Shown here one piece after another: positions 25,146 through 35,200 of a DNA stretch of 64,000 nt. Made by a program: the position numbers and the translations under genes. A model generated the notes under the pieces. That model did no database searches and had not been told where the DNA came from. It saw only the letters and a program-made list of their open reading frames with translations. This stretch comes from Bacillus licheniformis DSM 13 = ATCC 14580. Lineage in GTDB: Bacteria > Bacillota > Bacilli > Bacillales > Bacillaceae. The stretch spans positions 1,981,501 through 2,045,500 of the forward strand of contig NC_006270.3 in NCBI RefSeq assembly GCF_000011645.1, given 5' to 3'. The number at the start of each line of letters is the position of its first letter. The first letter of the stretch is position 1.

Positions 25146-25715
25146 ATAAAACCTATGGAGGCTTGGAGTAGAATTCAAAGAAGATATCTTGGGTGCCGCT
25201 TATCGCAGGGGAAATCCTCGCACTAGTGTATTTTGAAACAGGGGTTCAAAAGATCGTAAACATATGGATTTCCTCACGGCGCCTTGCTTGAGGGCGAAGT
25301 TGCTCACTTCGGCCTTTTTTTAATTAAAATTAGCCTCTTGTTTGTATCATTTCCGCTCAATTGTCCCGCTTCGTTATATCCTAAATGATGGAGCCGTCCT
25401 TCAACAGATAAAGGGACCTGGGCAATCATAAAAGATTGGGAAAACTTCAAGAAGAAGGGCGTTTAGAATGACAATTTGGCAGTAAACGCTAAGTATTGAT
25501 GCGATTCGAAATTCATGGACGCCACGATTTGCCGATGGGGGAGGAACCAACGGCCTGCGTTCTTTGTTTTTTAAACGTGAACCATAAATCAAGGCGTGGT
25601 TGGACGCCGTGGCCGTTTCGTATTACACGGTTTTAAGCCATGCTATATAGCTGATTATTCAATACTAAATATGGAGGGGAAAACTCCGCCCTCCATATAG
25701 AATATAATTTTAAAA
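25146..25715. other. Non-coding right edge of the arabinose cluster
   Basis: A 570-bp stretch without a convincing gene. A terminator-like hairpin (25292-25321, GGGCGAAG / CTTCGGCC with one mismatch, then TTTTTTT) probably ends the porter transcript. Between 25330 and 25640 only short frames with no ribosome sites occur; a reverse 63-residue frame (25401-25592) has no family likeness. It may be decayed DNA at the insertion junction. Confidence 0.5.
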
Positions 25716-26498
25716 TTAATTAAATACCATTCCGCCATCAATGATAAGAGCTTGACCAGTCATATAATCTGAATCTGGCCCTGCAAGGTAAGAAACGCAT
25801 GCTGCTACATCTTCCGGCTCGGATAAGCGTTTTAATGCAATATTTTTAGCGAATTGTTCCATGCCCCATTCAAACGGCTTGCCTGCTTCATCAGCGGTTT
25901 GCTGTGCAATCCCCATCATCATAGGAGTTTTAACGATACCCGGACAAAAGGCGTTTACAGTAATACCTAATTCAGCTAGATCTTTTGCCGCAGTTTGGGT
26001 AATCCCGCGAACAGCGAACTTTGTTCCTCCGTAAACCGCTAAGCCCGGGTTGCCGACTTGGCCGGCTTGAGAAGATGCATTAATGATTTTCCCGCCGTGT
26101 CCAAGTTCTTTAAAGGCTTTTACAGCTGCTTGTATTCCCCAATAAGTACCGCCAACGTTAACATCATAGACTTTCCGATAATCTTCATATGTAATGCTTT
26201 CAATAGGGGTGGTTGGTCCAAGACCCGCATTATTAATCACCACATCAAGACCGCCAAGACGTTTTACTGTTTCATCGACAGCTTTAAAAACATCATCGCG
26301 ATCAGCAACATCCACTTTAACCGCAATTGCTTTGCCGTTAAGCTTATTGATGTCCTCAGCAACTTGTGTTGCAGTTTCTACATTATAATCGGCAACTGCA
26401 ACTGCGAATCCGTCCTCTGCCAATCGTTTGCAGATTGCTTCTCCAATTCCTTGACCGCCGCCAGTAACAAAAGCAATTTTTCCAGATACTTTACTCAT
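25716..26498 (-). CDS. budC: meso-2,3-butanediol dehydrogenase / acetoin reductase
   Basis: 260 residues, classical short-chain dehydrogenase. NAD(H) binding: VTGGGQGIGEAI; the NNAG motif in VVINNAGLGP; catalytic Ser in INASSQAGQ and Y-x-x-x-K in VYGGTKFAV; tail ALIIDGGMVFN. It reduces (3R)-acetoin to meso-2,3-butanediol and works in reverse, balancing NADH during fermentation. The sequence agrees with the B. licheniformis BudC I know. It is monocistronic here and not next to alsSD. Confidence 0.92.
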   Translation of the reverse strand: MSKVSGKIAFVTGGGQGIGEAICKRLAEDGFAVAVADYNVETATQVAEDINKLNGKAIAVKVDVADRDDVFKAVDETVKRLGGLDVVINNAGLGPTTPIESITYEDYRKVYDVNVGGTYWGIQAAVKAFKELGHGGKIINASSQAGQVGNPGLAVYGGTKFAVRGITQTAAKDLAELGITVNAFCPGIVKTPMMMGIAQQTADEAGKPFEWGMEQFAKNIALKRLSEPEDVAACVSYLAGPDSDYMTGQALIIDGGMVFN

Positions 26499-26820
26499 AT
26501 AAACATCTTCTTTCTATAAGTAATTGGTATTTAATTGGTACAGGAATATTATATCTTATATTTGTAGATTTGAAGTAAAGCCGCGGCATTTGTTGAAAAT
26601 ATGTTTAAAATTTTTCGAAAAAATTTAATAGTTTTTGAAAGAGGTGGAAGAACTGTATGTAAAACTATAAAAGGGATGTTCTGCTATAAAACAGCGATTC
26701 AGCCATCGCTAAACGGATGAAGACCAAATGAAAAGGCATGAACCCGCACAATGCCGGATTCATGCCAAACAAACTGCTTCATGAAATTTTATTGTCTAGC
26801 TTTTTCAAATCGCTTCAAAT
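26499..26820. other. Intergenic region upstream of budC
   Basis: AT-rich control region of budC (26499-26640), without a gene. No consensus operator could be assigned. The right part carries the terminator at 26730-26767. Confidence 0.5.
26730..26767 (-). terminator. Terminator of the two small membrane proteins
   Basis: GGCATGAA / TTCATGCC outer stem with an inner CCGGCA...TGCGGG stem, then TTTTC on the reverse strand. Confidence 0.7.
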
Positions 26821-26946
26821 TCAGCTGTCCTGGCGATTGAAAAGATCGGTAATCGCGTGCATGAATTCAATTCCTTGAAAAACAAACAGATTGATTGCTG
26901 TCAATGAAAATAGTCCAATAATCACCATTCTTATGATAAATAACAT
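26821..26946 (-). CDS. 41-residue membrane peptide
   Basis: A short gene with a strong ribosome site (GGGAGG, 7 nt before the ATG). The peptide is a single hydrophobic helix (MVIIGLFSLTAINLFVF) with a polar tail (HAITDLFNRQDS). It begins 28 bp after the next upstream gene stops and ends before a terminator, so the two probably form one transcript. I do not recognise a family. Confidence 0.6.
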   Translation of the reverse strand: MLFIIRMVIIGLFSLTAINLFVFQGIEFMHAITDLFNRQDS

Positions 26947-26974
26947 GTTAAAACCTCCCGCTTTTTTTGTATGG

Positions 26975-27319
26975 TTATGGTTTTAAAACATGCGCTTTAT
27001 CGAAATAAGAAGAGTGATAGAACACCGCGAGCATAAATGCCTTCAGATGCTCTTTCCGCCTGTTCATCATGAACGCTTGACCGGAAGCGGCAGCTAAGAT
27101 TAAGAGAAGGACGGATTCAGCTCCGAAACCGAGTGAATTCCATAATGATTTCGCCTTTTCTTCACCATATTTTCCGACTGTCAGTTCATGGAGTTCGTCT
27201 CCTGAAACAGCGGCTTTTTGCGCATGGTGATTTGCCGGCATCTGGGGCATTGAGAACGAATGAAGGCTCGCAATGACTAAAAAGAATATGGACAGTTGCA
27301 GAAACAATGTCTTTTTCAT
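26975..27319 (-). CDS. Unrecognised 114-residue membrane protein
   Basis: An N-terminal signal-like helix (LFLQLSIFFLVIASLHSF), an external loop with His residues (PANHHAQK), a second hydrophobic segment (ESVLLLILAAASGQAFMM) and a basic tail (NRRKEHLKAF). This suggests two membrane passes. AAGGGG lies 10 nt before the ATG. It is first of a probable two-gene unit with the 41-residue peptide. No function can be assigned; it lies divergent from alsT. Confidence 0.6.
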   Translation of the reverse strand: MKKTLFLQLSIFFLVIASLHSFSMPQMPANHHAQKAAVSGDELHELTVGKYGEEKAKSLWNSLGFGAESVLLLILAAASGQAFMMNRRKEHLKAFMLAVFYHSSYFDKAHVLKP

Positions 27320-27560
27320 TTGATCTCATCCCCTTAGTATCTCATCATCTTAGCATATTTTATTATATAATAAAAGATGATTATTTTGTGACAGTTTGCA
27401 AATAATTATTGACAACATTAGATTTTTCGCAGCGCATTTGAAATGAAAGCGCATTTTTATGTATGAATAAAGATAATACTCTGCTATAATGAGCATTGGG
27501 TCTAAAGTAATGATGATGCCATCAGCCTTTACGATTAAAAAACAGAAAATTCTATCTAGT

Positions 27561-27588
27561 TTTGCTTGCGTCATTATTATGATATAAT
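27561..27588 (+). promoter_or_regulatory. alsT promoter (extended -10)
   Basis: TATAAT preceded by TG one base earlier (TGATATAAT), with a poor -35 (TTTGCT, 16 bp). The +1 should fall near 27595. The upstream region 27320-27560 is AT-rich and without genes. Confidence 0.65.
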
Positions 27589-27595
27589 CCTATCA

Positions 27596-27612
27596 TGTTA
27601 GAAAACTTAACA
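27596..27612 (+). promoter_or_regulatory. GlnR/TnrA operator overlapping the alsT start site
   Basis: TGTTAGAAAACTTAACA is a palindrome of GlnR/TnrA type (TGTNA-N7-TNACA). It sits at about +1 to +17, a repressor position, which fits nitrogen control of AlsT as known in B. subtilis. Confidence 0.7.
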
Positions 27613-27646
27613 TCAAAACAAAATTCGTTTGTTTCAGGAGGGTGCT

Positions 27647-29059
27647 ATGGAAGAAATTTTAAGCGAAATCATCAATGTCCCGAGCGGTTTTATTTGGACT
27701 TATTTAGTCTATATATTAATAGGAATAGGCCTGTTCTTTACGTTTAAATTGAAATTCGTTCAATTCCGCTATTTCTTCGAGATGTTTCGTATCGTCGGAC
27801 AAAAAGAGGAGAAAGGAAAAGGCGTCTCGTCTTTGCAGGCATTCTTTATTTCCGCCGCTTCCCGTGTCGGAACGGGTAACCTGACCGGTGTGGCGCTTGC
27901 TGTTGCAACAGGCGGACCGGGAGCGGTCTTTTGGATGTGGGTCGTCGCGCTTGTCGGAATGGCTTCAAGCTTTGTGGAAAGTACGCTGGCTCAAGTCTAC
28001 AAGGTCAAAGACGGCGATCATTTCAGAGGAGGCCCTGCTTATTACATGGAAAAAGCGCTGGGCGCCAGATGGATGGGGATTATCTTTGCCGTTTTAATTA
28101 CAATTACATTCGGCTTGATTTTTAATGCGGTTCAAGCCAACACGATCGTCGGTTCGATGCAAGGGGCTTTCAACCTGGATAAAACAGTGGTAGGCATCAT
28201 CCTTGCTGCAATCACCGGATTTATCATTTTCGGCGGATTGAAACGCGTTGTGACAGTTTCGCAGTTGATCGTTCCGGTCATGGCGATCATTTATCTTGGA
28301 CTTGCTTTATTTGTCGTGCTGACGAATATTTCTCAAATACCGGCCGTTTTCGCGATGATTGTGAAGGATGCTTTCGGGATCGAGCAGATTGCAGGGGGTA
28401 CGCTCGGCAGCATCATTATTATCGGTGCGAAGCGCGGTTTGTTTTCAAACGAAGCCGGAATGGGAAGCGCGCCGAACGCAGCAGCGACTGCCAATGTCTC
28501 TCACCCCGCGAAGCAAGGCTTTATCCAAACGCTTGGCGTATTCTTTGATACGATGGTCATCTGCAGTGCAACAGCCTTTATGATCCTGCTGTTCAATCTG
28601 ACGCCTGGCAAAGAGCTTGACGGCATTCAAATTACACAAGCAGCCATGCAGCATCACATTGGAAGCTGGGCGCCTGCATTTGTCGCAGTGGCGATTTTTC
28701 TGTTCGCTTTCAGTTCAATCGTCGGAAACTACTATTATGGTGAGACGAACATTGAATTTATTAAAAAGAGCAAGACGGCGCTTGCTGTTTACCGTACAGC
28801 CGTTGTAGCAATGGTGATCTTCGGATCTGTATCCGGTTTCCAGCTTGTGTGGGACATGGCGGATTTATTTATGGGATTAATGGCGATCATTAACCTGATT
28901 GCGATTCTGCTTCTTTCCGGAATTGCTGCGAAAGTGCTGAAAGACTATACTGAACAGCGCAAAGCAGGAAAGAACCCCGTCTTTAAGGCAAGCTCGATTC
29001 CAGGTCTGAAAAATACAGAGGCTTGGGAAGACGAGAAGGAAACATTGCAATCGAAATAA
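27647..29059 (+). CDS. alsT: AlsT, sodium/alanine-glutamine symporter
   Basis: 470 residues, about eleven membrane helices, AGCS family. Motifs: FFISAASRVGTGNLTGVA near residue 70, RGGPAYYMEKALG, and KRGLFSNEAGMGSAPNAAA, the last being the family signature. It imports alanine, glycine or glutamine with Na+; B. subtilis AlsT takes up glutamine and toxic analogues. GGAGGGTGCT precedes the ATG at 27647. A GlnR/TnrA operator overlaps the predicted transcription start. Same neighbour order (parC side to bglC side) as B. subtilis, though now spread apart. Confidence 0.94.
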   Translation: MEEILSEIINVPSGFIWTYLVYILIGIGLFFTFKLKFVQFRYFFEMFRIVGQKEEKGKGVSSLQAFFISAASRVGTGNLTGVALAVATGGPGAVFWMWVVALVGMASSFVESTLAQVYKVKDGDHFRGGPAYYMEKALGARWMGIIFAVLITITFGLIFNAVQANTIVGSMQGAFNLDKTVVGIILAAITGFIIFGGLKRVVTVSQLIVPVMAIIYLGLALFVVLTNISQIPAVFAMIVKDAFGIEQIAGGTLGSIIIIGAKRGLFSNEAGMGSAPNAAATANVSHPAKQGFIQTLGVFFDTMVICSATAFMILLFNLTPGKELDGIQITQAAMQHHIGSWAPAFVAVAIFLFAFSSIVGNYYYGETNIEFIKKSKTALAVYRTAVVAMVIFGSVSGFQLVWDMADLFMGLMAIINLIAILLLSGIAAKVLKDYTEQRKAGKNPVFKASSIPGLKNTEAWEDEKETLQSK

Positions 29060-29066
29060 ACCATAT

Positions 29067-29098
29067 TAAAAAAGGCGTCCTTGGGGGCGCCTTTTTCT
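29067..29098 (+). terminator. Terminator of alsT
   Basis: AAAGGCGTCC / GGGCGCCTTT stem with flanking A and T runs. Confidence 0.8.
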
Positions 29099-29103
29099 TA
29101 TTT

Positions 29104-29448
29104 TTACTGACAGCTGAAAGAAGTGATCTCGTTCAGGTCAATACCGAAGTAAACCCAGCGGAATTGACGCGGCCTCCAGCGGTAGCCCGCAATCGAACGA
29201 CGGCCGACGAAAACCGGGTAGAACCAAAAACGGCTGCCGTTTCTCAAGCGGATGAACGTGTATCTGAACAGGCATCTTCTGATTCCGCCAGGATCAACGG
29301 CAAATACCGAAGGGCCGGAGTCTTGCGGAAATTGGCTCGGCGGCGGGGGGAGCAGCTGCTGTTGCTGCTGTCCTCCTGCTCCCGGAGGCGGCCCCGGCGG
29401 AAATTGCTGGCGATACGGATCATATAGTGAAGGATCGTATGGATACAA
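29104..29448 (-). CDS. Proline/glutamine-rich protein with aromatic C-terminal domain
   Basis: 114 residues. Low-complexity N-terminal half (YDPYRQQFPPGPPPGAGG, then a run of glutamines and prolines), followed by a compact aromatic and Arg-rich domain ending in FRWVYFGIDLNEITSF. This C-terminal pattern recurs, as I recall, in several small Bacillus proteins of unknown role, some linked to spores. There is no signal peptide. The start is TTG with AAAGGAG 8 nt upstream. The gene is convergent with alsT and lies just before narI. Confidence 0.7.
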   Translation of the reverse strand: MYPYDPSLYDPYRQQFPPGPPPGAGGQQQQQLLPPPPSQFPQDSGPSVFAVDPGGIRRCLFRYTFIRLRNGSRFWFYPVFVGRRSIAGYRWRPRQFRWVYFGIDLNEITSFSCQ

Positions 29449-29520
29449 TAAAAACGCTCCTTTCTGATGGTTTGCTTTATCGTATGATTGATTGGTAATA
29501 TGGGTAGCTTGCCTATGGAG

Positions 29521-29553
29521 AAAAAAATCCCTAAAGCCGTTTTAGCTTTAGGG
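29521..29553 (-). terminator. Terminator of narGHJI
   Basis: CCCTAAAGC / GCTTTAGGG stem; ATTTTTTT follows on the reverse strand. Confidence 0.85.
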
Positions 29554-29560
29554 AAAATGT

Positions 29561-30247
29561 TTACATGCTTTTGCGGGGCGCCCGTTTCCGGTAAACAACA
29601 TAGCTTCTTGTCAAATATTTTAGCGGCATGCTGAATACGTGGACGAGCCGAGTGAACGGCCAGACGATGAAAATGACGTAGCCCATGATGATGTGAAGCT
29701 TAAACCAGAGGGGCACGCTCGCCATAAGCCCGGCATCCGGCTTGAATAAGAAAATGTTGCGAAACCACGGGCCGATTGTTGTCCTGTAGTCGAATCCTTT
29801 TGAATCGATGTTTAAGAAGGTTGCCGCAAGCCCAGTGGTCATCACGAATAACAAAGCGACAAGGGTGATTAAATCGCCGGCAGAGCTCGTTTTTCGAATC
29901 CGTTTGTCCGTGAATCGGCGGTAGGTCAATATGAGAAGCCCTGACAGCGCGGCGATGCCTGCAGGCAGTCCGAAGCCGATCGCGATCTTATGGTACATAT
30001 GCTCTGAAACGCCGAGCGCCTCATAAAGGCTTTCCGGAATTAAAATTCCCATCACATGTCCGCCGATGACAAAAAAGATTCCCCAGTGGAAAAGGCTGCT
30101 GCCAAGCGCAAGTTTTTTCTTTTCGAGCATCTCGCTAGATTTGGCCGTCCAGCCAAATTGATCATGTTGATAGCGGTAAATATGCCCTCCGATAAAAATG
30201 GTGATGACAATGTAGGGGAGGATGACCCACAGTATTTGTTCGATCAT
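29561..30247 (-). CDS. narI: Respiratory nitrate reductase, gamma subunit (cytochrome b)
   Basis: 228 residues with five membrane helices. It oxidises menaquinol and passes electrons through two b hemes to NarH. Heme-ligand His candidates lie in IGGHIYRYQHD, FHWGIFFVIGGHVMG, LWFKLHIIMG and FTRLVHVFS. The start overlaps the narJ stop by 4 bp (ATGA). Last gene of narGHJI; a terminator follows. Confidence 0.96.
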   Translation of the reverse strand: MIEQILWVILPYIVITIFIGGHIYRYQHDQFGWTAKSSEMLEKKKLALGSSLFHWGIFFVIGGHVMGILIPESLYEALGVSEHMYHKIAIGFGLPAGIAALSGLLILTYRRFTDKRIRKTSSAGDLITLVALLFVMTTGLAATFLNIDSKGFDYRTTIGPWFRNIFLFKPDAGLMASVPLWFKLHIIMGYVIFIVWPFTRLVHVFSMPLKYLTRSYVVYRKRAPRKSM

Positions 30248-30786
30248 GGCTGTACATTCCTTTCAACACCAATTTCCTCTAAGATCAGCATTAATCCGTC
30301 CAATAACGGTGTATAGATGCTTTCATTCTCTGAAAGCTGCGATCTCAATTCTTCCAGGTTTGCTGCGTATTTTTGGAAAACAGCAGCAGCTTTTTCTTGA
30401 TCCGCAACTGCGGCAAATTCAAGCATGAGCGGCAGATAATCCGGCAGCTCTTTATCTGTCGGCTGAAAACCGGACTGCTGATACAGATCTTTCAGCTGCA
30501 GCAATTCAATACCGCGCTCCCTTTGTTCGCCGGAGTTGAAATAGGTGACATAAAGGTTTGTTTTTTTGCCGAAATCAAACGTATATACGTATGTTTCAAT
30601 CAATTCCTCAGACGAATAGGAAGCCGCGCTTTCCAAGAAGGCAAGCAGATGTCCTTTCAGCGCTTCATGCTCGATTTCGCCGATGATCTGCTGCCATTCG
30701 GAACGTTCTTTTCTCCACTCTTCATCAGGGTAGGAGAGGAGGTAAGAAAGAGCGGCAAAAACGGTTTGTTTGTCTGTTCCATCCAT
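30244..30786 (-). CDS. narJ: Nitrate reductase assembly chaperone NarJ
   Basis: 180 residues, all-helical TorD/NarJ-family chaperone that binds the NarG N-terminus until Mo-cofactor and Fe-S insertion is complete. Family motifs: LSYLLSYPDEEWR near residue 14, ETYVYTFDFGKKTNLYVTY near 64, and ELPDYLPLMLEF near 112. It is not part of the mature enzyme. It lies 18 bp after narH and overlaps narI by 4 bp. Confidence 0.95.
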   Translation of the reverse strand: MDGTDKQTVFAALSYLLSYPDEEWRKERSEWQQIIGEIEHEALKGHLLAFLESAASYSSEELIETYVYTFDFGKKTNLYVTYFNSGEQRERGIELLQLKDLYQQSGFQPTDKELPDYLPLMLEFAAVADQEKAAAVFQKYAANLEELRSQLSENESIYTPLLDGLMLILEEIGVERNVQP

Positions 30787-30804
30787 GAAGCTTCCCTCCA
30801 GTGT

Positions 30805-32274
30805 TTATATGTTTTGGCAAGAGCCGGGTCCTCCGGCAAACGATAATCCGCAGCTTCCTTGTTCCATGTATAGATCCGCGACTTCTTCGCGATGGGTTTG
30901 AGGAATGACGAACCGGTCATCGTATTTGGCGATTGCAAGCAGACGGTACATGTCTTCAATCTGCTCTTCAGTCAATCCGGTATCTTGAATCAGAGATGAA
31001 TCGATCTGTTTGTTCGTTTGGGTCGCCCGCATGTGCATACGCATCACAGACATTTTCTTTAATGTCGTTCTAATATGGTGTGTATCACCGGCAGTCAGCA
31101 AATTGGCCAAATATTCGATCGGAATCCGCATTTCATCAATAGCAGGGAAGATATCTTCAGCTGATTGGGCTGTTCCTTTTCCTTCAAACATATTCATAAT
31201 CGGACTGAGCGGAGGAATATACCATACCATCGGCAATGTCCGGTATTCAGGATGCAGCGGCAGAGCGATTTTCCAATCGATGATCATTTTGTAGATCGGA
31301 GATTTTTGCGCTGCTTCAATCCACTCCAGCGGAATGCCTTGAGCTTTTGCTTCTTCTGCAACAGCGGGATCATTCGGGTCAAGGAAAATCTCCAGCTGTG
31401 AGTGATACAAATCTTTTTCATTTTCGGCTGAAGCCGCTTCTTCGACTTTTTCTGCGTCATAAAGCATGACTCCGAGATAGCGGATTCTGCCGACGCATGT
31501 CTCAGAGCAGATTGTCGGCAGTCCTGCTTCAAGACGAGGGAAGCACAATGTGCATTTTTCCGCCTTGTTAGTCTGCCAGTTGAAATACACTTTTTTATAA
31601 GGACATGATGATACACAGTGTCTCCATGAGCGGCACGCATTTTGATCGACGAGAACGATGCCGTCTTCCTCGCGTTTGTACATCGCTCCCGACGGACAGG
31701 AGGAGACGCAGGAAGGATTGATGCAGTGTTCGCATATCCTTGGCAGATACATCATAAAGACGTCTTCAAATTCGGTTTTGATGGATTCTTCCATTTTTTT
31801 GACGTTTGGATCTTGGAGGCCTGTAATGTGGCCGCCGGCAAGATCGTCTTCCCAGTTCGGACCCCATTCAAGGTTCATGAAGTCTCCCGTAATGGAAGAC
31901 TTCGGCCTTGCAACAGGCTGATGTTTTTTCTCCGGACTGTTTGTCAGCGTTTCATAATCATAGTTCCAAGGTTCATAGTAGTCATCGATCGTCGGCTGAT
32001 ACGGGTTGTAGAATAAATTCATGAGCCGCGTTGCTTTGGCGCCTGATTTAAGCTGGAGCTTGCCTTTTTTCAGCTCCCAGCCGCCTTTGTATTTATCCTG
32101 GTTCTCCCATTGTTTAGGGTAGCCGATGCCCGGTTTTGTTTCGACGTTGTTGAAGTACATATATTCTGCACCGGAACGGTTTGTCCAAGTGTTTTTGCAT
32201 GTGACGCTGCATGTATGGCAGCCGATGCATTTGTCAAGGTTCATTACCATTCCGATTTGCGCTTTAATCTTCAA
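30805..32274 (-). CDS. narH: Respiratory nitrate reductase, beta subunit (Fe-S)
   Basis: 489 residues. Four Fe-S cluster motifs are visible: CIGCHTCSVTCKNTW, CEHCINPSCVSSCPSG, CRSWRHCVSSCPYKK (Trp in the second position, typical of the [3Fe-4S] site) and KCTLCFPRLEAGLPTIC with SETCVGRIRYLG. It conducts electrons from NarI to NarG on the cytoplasmic face. The start is TTG after GAAGGAGG and overlaps the end of narG by 11 bp. Confidence 0.97.
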   Translation of the reverse strand: MKIKAQIGMVMNLDKCIGCHTCSVTCKNTWTNRSGAEYMYFNNVETKPGIGYPKQWENQDKYKGGWELKKGKLQLKSGAKATRLMNLFYNPYQPTIDDYYEPWNYDYETLTNSPEKKHQPVARPKSSITGDFMNLEWGPNWEDDLAGGHITGLQDPNVKKMEESIKTEFEDVFMMYLPRICEHCINPSCVSSCPSGAMYKREEDGIVLVDQNACRSWRHCVSSCPYKKVYFNWQTNKAEKCTLCFPRLEAGLPTICSETCVGRIRYLGVMLYDAEKVEEAASAENEKDLYHSQLEIFLDPNDPAVAEEAKAQGIPLEWIEAAQKSPIYKMIIDWKIALPLHPEYRTLPMVWYIPPLSPIMNMFEGKGTAQSAEDIFPAIDEMRIPIEYLANLLTAGDTHHIRTTLKKMSVMRMHMRATQTNKQIDSSLIQDTGLTEEQIEDMYRLLAIAKYDDRFVIPQTHREEVADLYMEQGSCGLSFAGGPGSCQNI

Positions 32275-35200
32275 GCCAATCGACCTCCTTCAATTTTCTG
32301 ATCACGACATTGAGGTCGCGCTGATTTCCTGTCGGCCCGTAGTAGTTGAATCCGTAGCTGAGCTGTCCGTAGCCTCCGATCATCTGCGTCGGCTTGACAT
32401 GGATGCGGGTCGGGCTGTTATGGGTTCCTCCGCGGTTATTCGTCAGCTTTGTTCCCGGCACGTTGATATGTCTGTCTTGGGCATGGTGCATAAACGCCAT
32501 TCCCTTTGGAATCCGGTGTGATGTCACGGCCCGTGCGACGACGACACCGTTTCGGTTGAAGCACTCGATCCAGTCGTTGTCCTGAATGTCGGTTTCTTCG
32601 GCATCGTCTTTATTCATCCAGACTGTCGGCCCGCCTCTGAAAAGGGTAAGCATCGGCAGGGAATCAAAATACATGCTGTGAACCGACCATTTATTATGCG
32701 GCGTTAAGTAGTTTAAAACGATTTCTTTTCCTTCCTGATCCGGACGCTTGTTCAAGAAAGGGCGGTGGATCAGGATCGGCTTGAATGTCGCCATGTTTTC
32801 GCCGAATTCTGTCATCATTTCATGATCAAGGTAAAAAGACTGTCTGCCGGTCAGCGTTCTCCACGGAATCAGTTTTTCAACGTTTGTCGTAAACGGAGAA
32901 TAGCGTCGTCCGCCTTTTTCAGAACCGCTGAAAGCAGGGGAGGTGATCACCGTTTTCGGCTGAGCTGAAATTTGCTCAAATGTGAAGCATTCCTCTTCCC
33001 GTTCTTCAGCTAAATCTTTCAACTCAAGATTCGTAATTTTTTCAAGCGATTCCCACGCTTTAACGGCTACTTTCCCGTTTGAAGTGGAAGAGAGAGTCAA
33101 TACCGCTTCAGCAGCTTGTCTAGCATCACTGATGTCGGGACAGCCCTTGGCGATCGTGTCGTCTTTTACGACGCCGAGCGTTTTTTTGAGAGAATTATAT
33201 TCCGCTTCAACAGACCAGTTCATTCCTTTCGTACCAAACGGCTGTTTGACAACATTCGGCCCAAGCGATGTCATCTTATTGAAAATCTGCTTATAATCCC
33301 GCTCCACAACGTGAATTTGCGGCATTGTTTTGCCTGGTACGGCAGGGCAGTCGCCTTTGCTCCAATCTTTGATTTTCCCGAGCGGCTGCGCCATTTCTTG
33401 TGGAGTGTCATGGAGAAGAGGAGTCGCAACAGCCTCTTTGACAGGTTCCATATCCACTTCTTCAGCCAGATCGGAAACCGCTTTTGCCAGTGCTTTAAAA
33501 ATATCCCAATCAGACTTTGCTTCCCACGGCGCGCTGATTGCCGGATTAAACGGGTGGATGAACGGATGCATATCCGTGCTGCTGAGATCGTGTTTTTCGT
33601 ACCAGGTGGCCGCAGGGAGCACGATGTCTGAATAAAGGGCTGTTCCCGCCATCCGGAAATCGAGATTGATCAGTAAATCGAGTTTGCCTTCAGGCGCTTT
33701 GTCACGCCAAGTGATTTCTTCCGGACGGATGCTGTCCTGATCATCGTTCATCAGTCCGTTTGTCGTGCCGAGCAAGTGTTTCAGAAAATATTCATGGCCT
33801 TTGCCGGAGCTTGAGATTAAATTGGCTCTCCAGACAAATAGATTTCTCGGGAAGTTCTTTTCATTGTCAGGATCTTCAATCGAAAACTTGAGCTTTTTCT
33901 CCTCGAGCTGTCTGGCAATATAGATTCCGACTTGCTGAGCGTTCTCAGCGCCCGCTTTTTCTGCTTCTTTATACAAGTCGATGCCGTTTTTCTCAAACGT
34001 CGGATACGATGGAAGCCAGCCGAGTCTCGCCGCCAGCACATTGTAATCGGCATGGTGCTTGTAGCGCGATGTTTTTGCGATTGGTGAAGCGAGCCCGCTG
34101 ATTTCCTGATCTTCATAGCGCCACTGGTCGGTGGCGAAGTAGAAAAATGATGTGCCGTTTTGCAGTTTGGCAGGGCCTCCCCAGTCCTTGGCCATCGCGA
34201 TCGTCTGCCATCCTTCGGCCGGCCGGAGTTTTTCCTGGCCGACATAGTGAGCCCAGCCTCCTCCGTTAACTCCTTGGGCTCCGACGAGAAGCACAAGGTT
34301 CAGTACAGCTCTGTAAATGGTGTCTGAATTGAACCAATGGTTAATTCCGGCGCCGACAATGATCATCGAGCGGCCCTCTGTGTCAATCGCATTTTGCGCG
34401 AATTCCCTCGCGATCTTGATCACCATTTCACTTTTAATGCCAGTAATCGGCTCTTGCCAAGCCGGTGTAAACGGTTCAGGATCATCAAATGATGCCGGCG
34501 TCTGTCCGCCGATTCCGCAGTTGACGCCATAGTTGGCGAGAGTCAGGTCGAAAACGGTGGAAACAAAGACTTCCTCGCCGTTCAAGATGACTTTTTTGAT
34601 CGGAAGCGGTCTTTCAAGCACTTTATTGCCGTCATGTGAGAAATACGGGATGTTGACCGTGCCGATCATATCTTCGTATCCAAGCATGGAAAGCCGAGGT
34701 GTGATCGGTTTTTCTGAATCCTCATCAACCATGCGCAGGTTCCATTTTCCTTTGCCGTCCCAGCGGGAGCCCATCGTGCCCTGCGGAATCGCAAATCCAT
34801 CTGTGTCTTCGTCCCAAACGGCAGGCTTCCACTCATCGTGCTCTGTCGCGCGCCCGATATCTTTAGCATGGAGGAAGCGGCCTGCTGTGAACGTTCCGTT
34901 TTCCTCTTTCAAAGTCACCAAAAACGGGAAATCGGTATATTGTTTTGCATAATCAATAAAACGTTCCGTTTTCTGGTTGACATAAAAGTCTTGCAGAATA
35001 ACGTGGCCCATCGCCATGGCCAGTGCGCCGTCCGTGCCTTGTCTGATGCTCAGCCAATCATCGGAAAACTTTGAGGACTCGGCAAAGTCCGGGCTGATCG
35101 AAATCACTTTTGCTCCTTTATAGCGGGCTTCGGCTAAAAAGTGAGCGTCAGGCGTTCTGGTAAGCGGGACATTAGAGCCCCATGTCATGATGTAGCCAGA

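Noticed and set aside
25401..25592. 63-residue reverse frame in the gap after the sugar porter
   Set aside because: No ribosome site and no family likeness; treated as non-coding.
27350..27574. 74-residue reverse frame in the alsT control region
   Set aside because: AT-rich, overlaps promoter signals and lacks a ribosome site.
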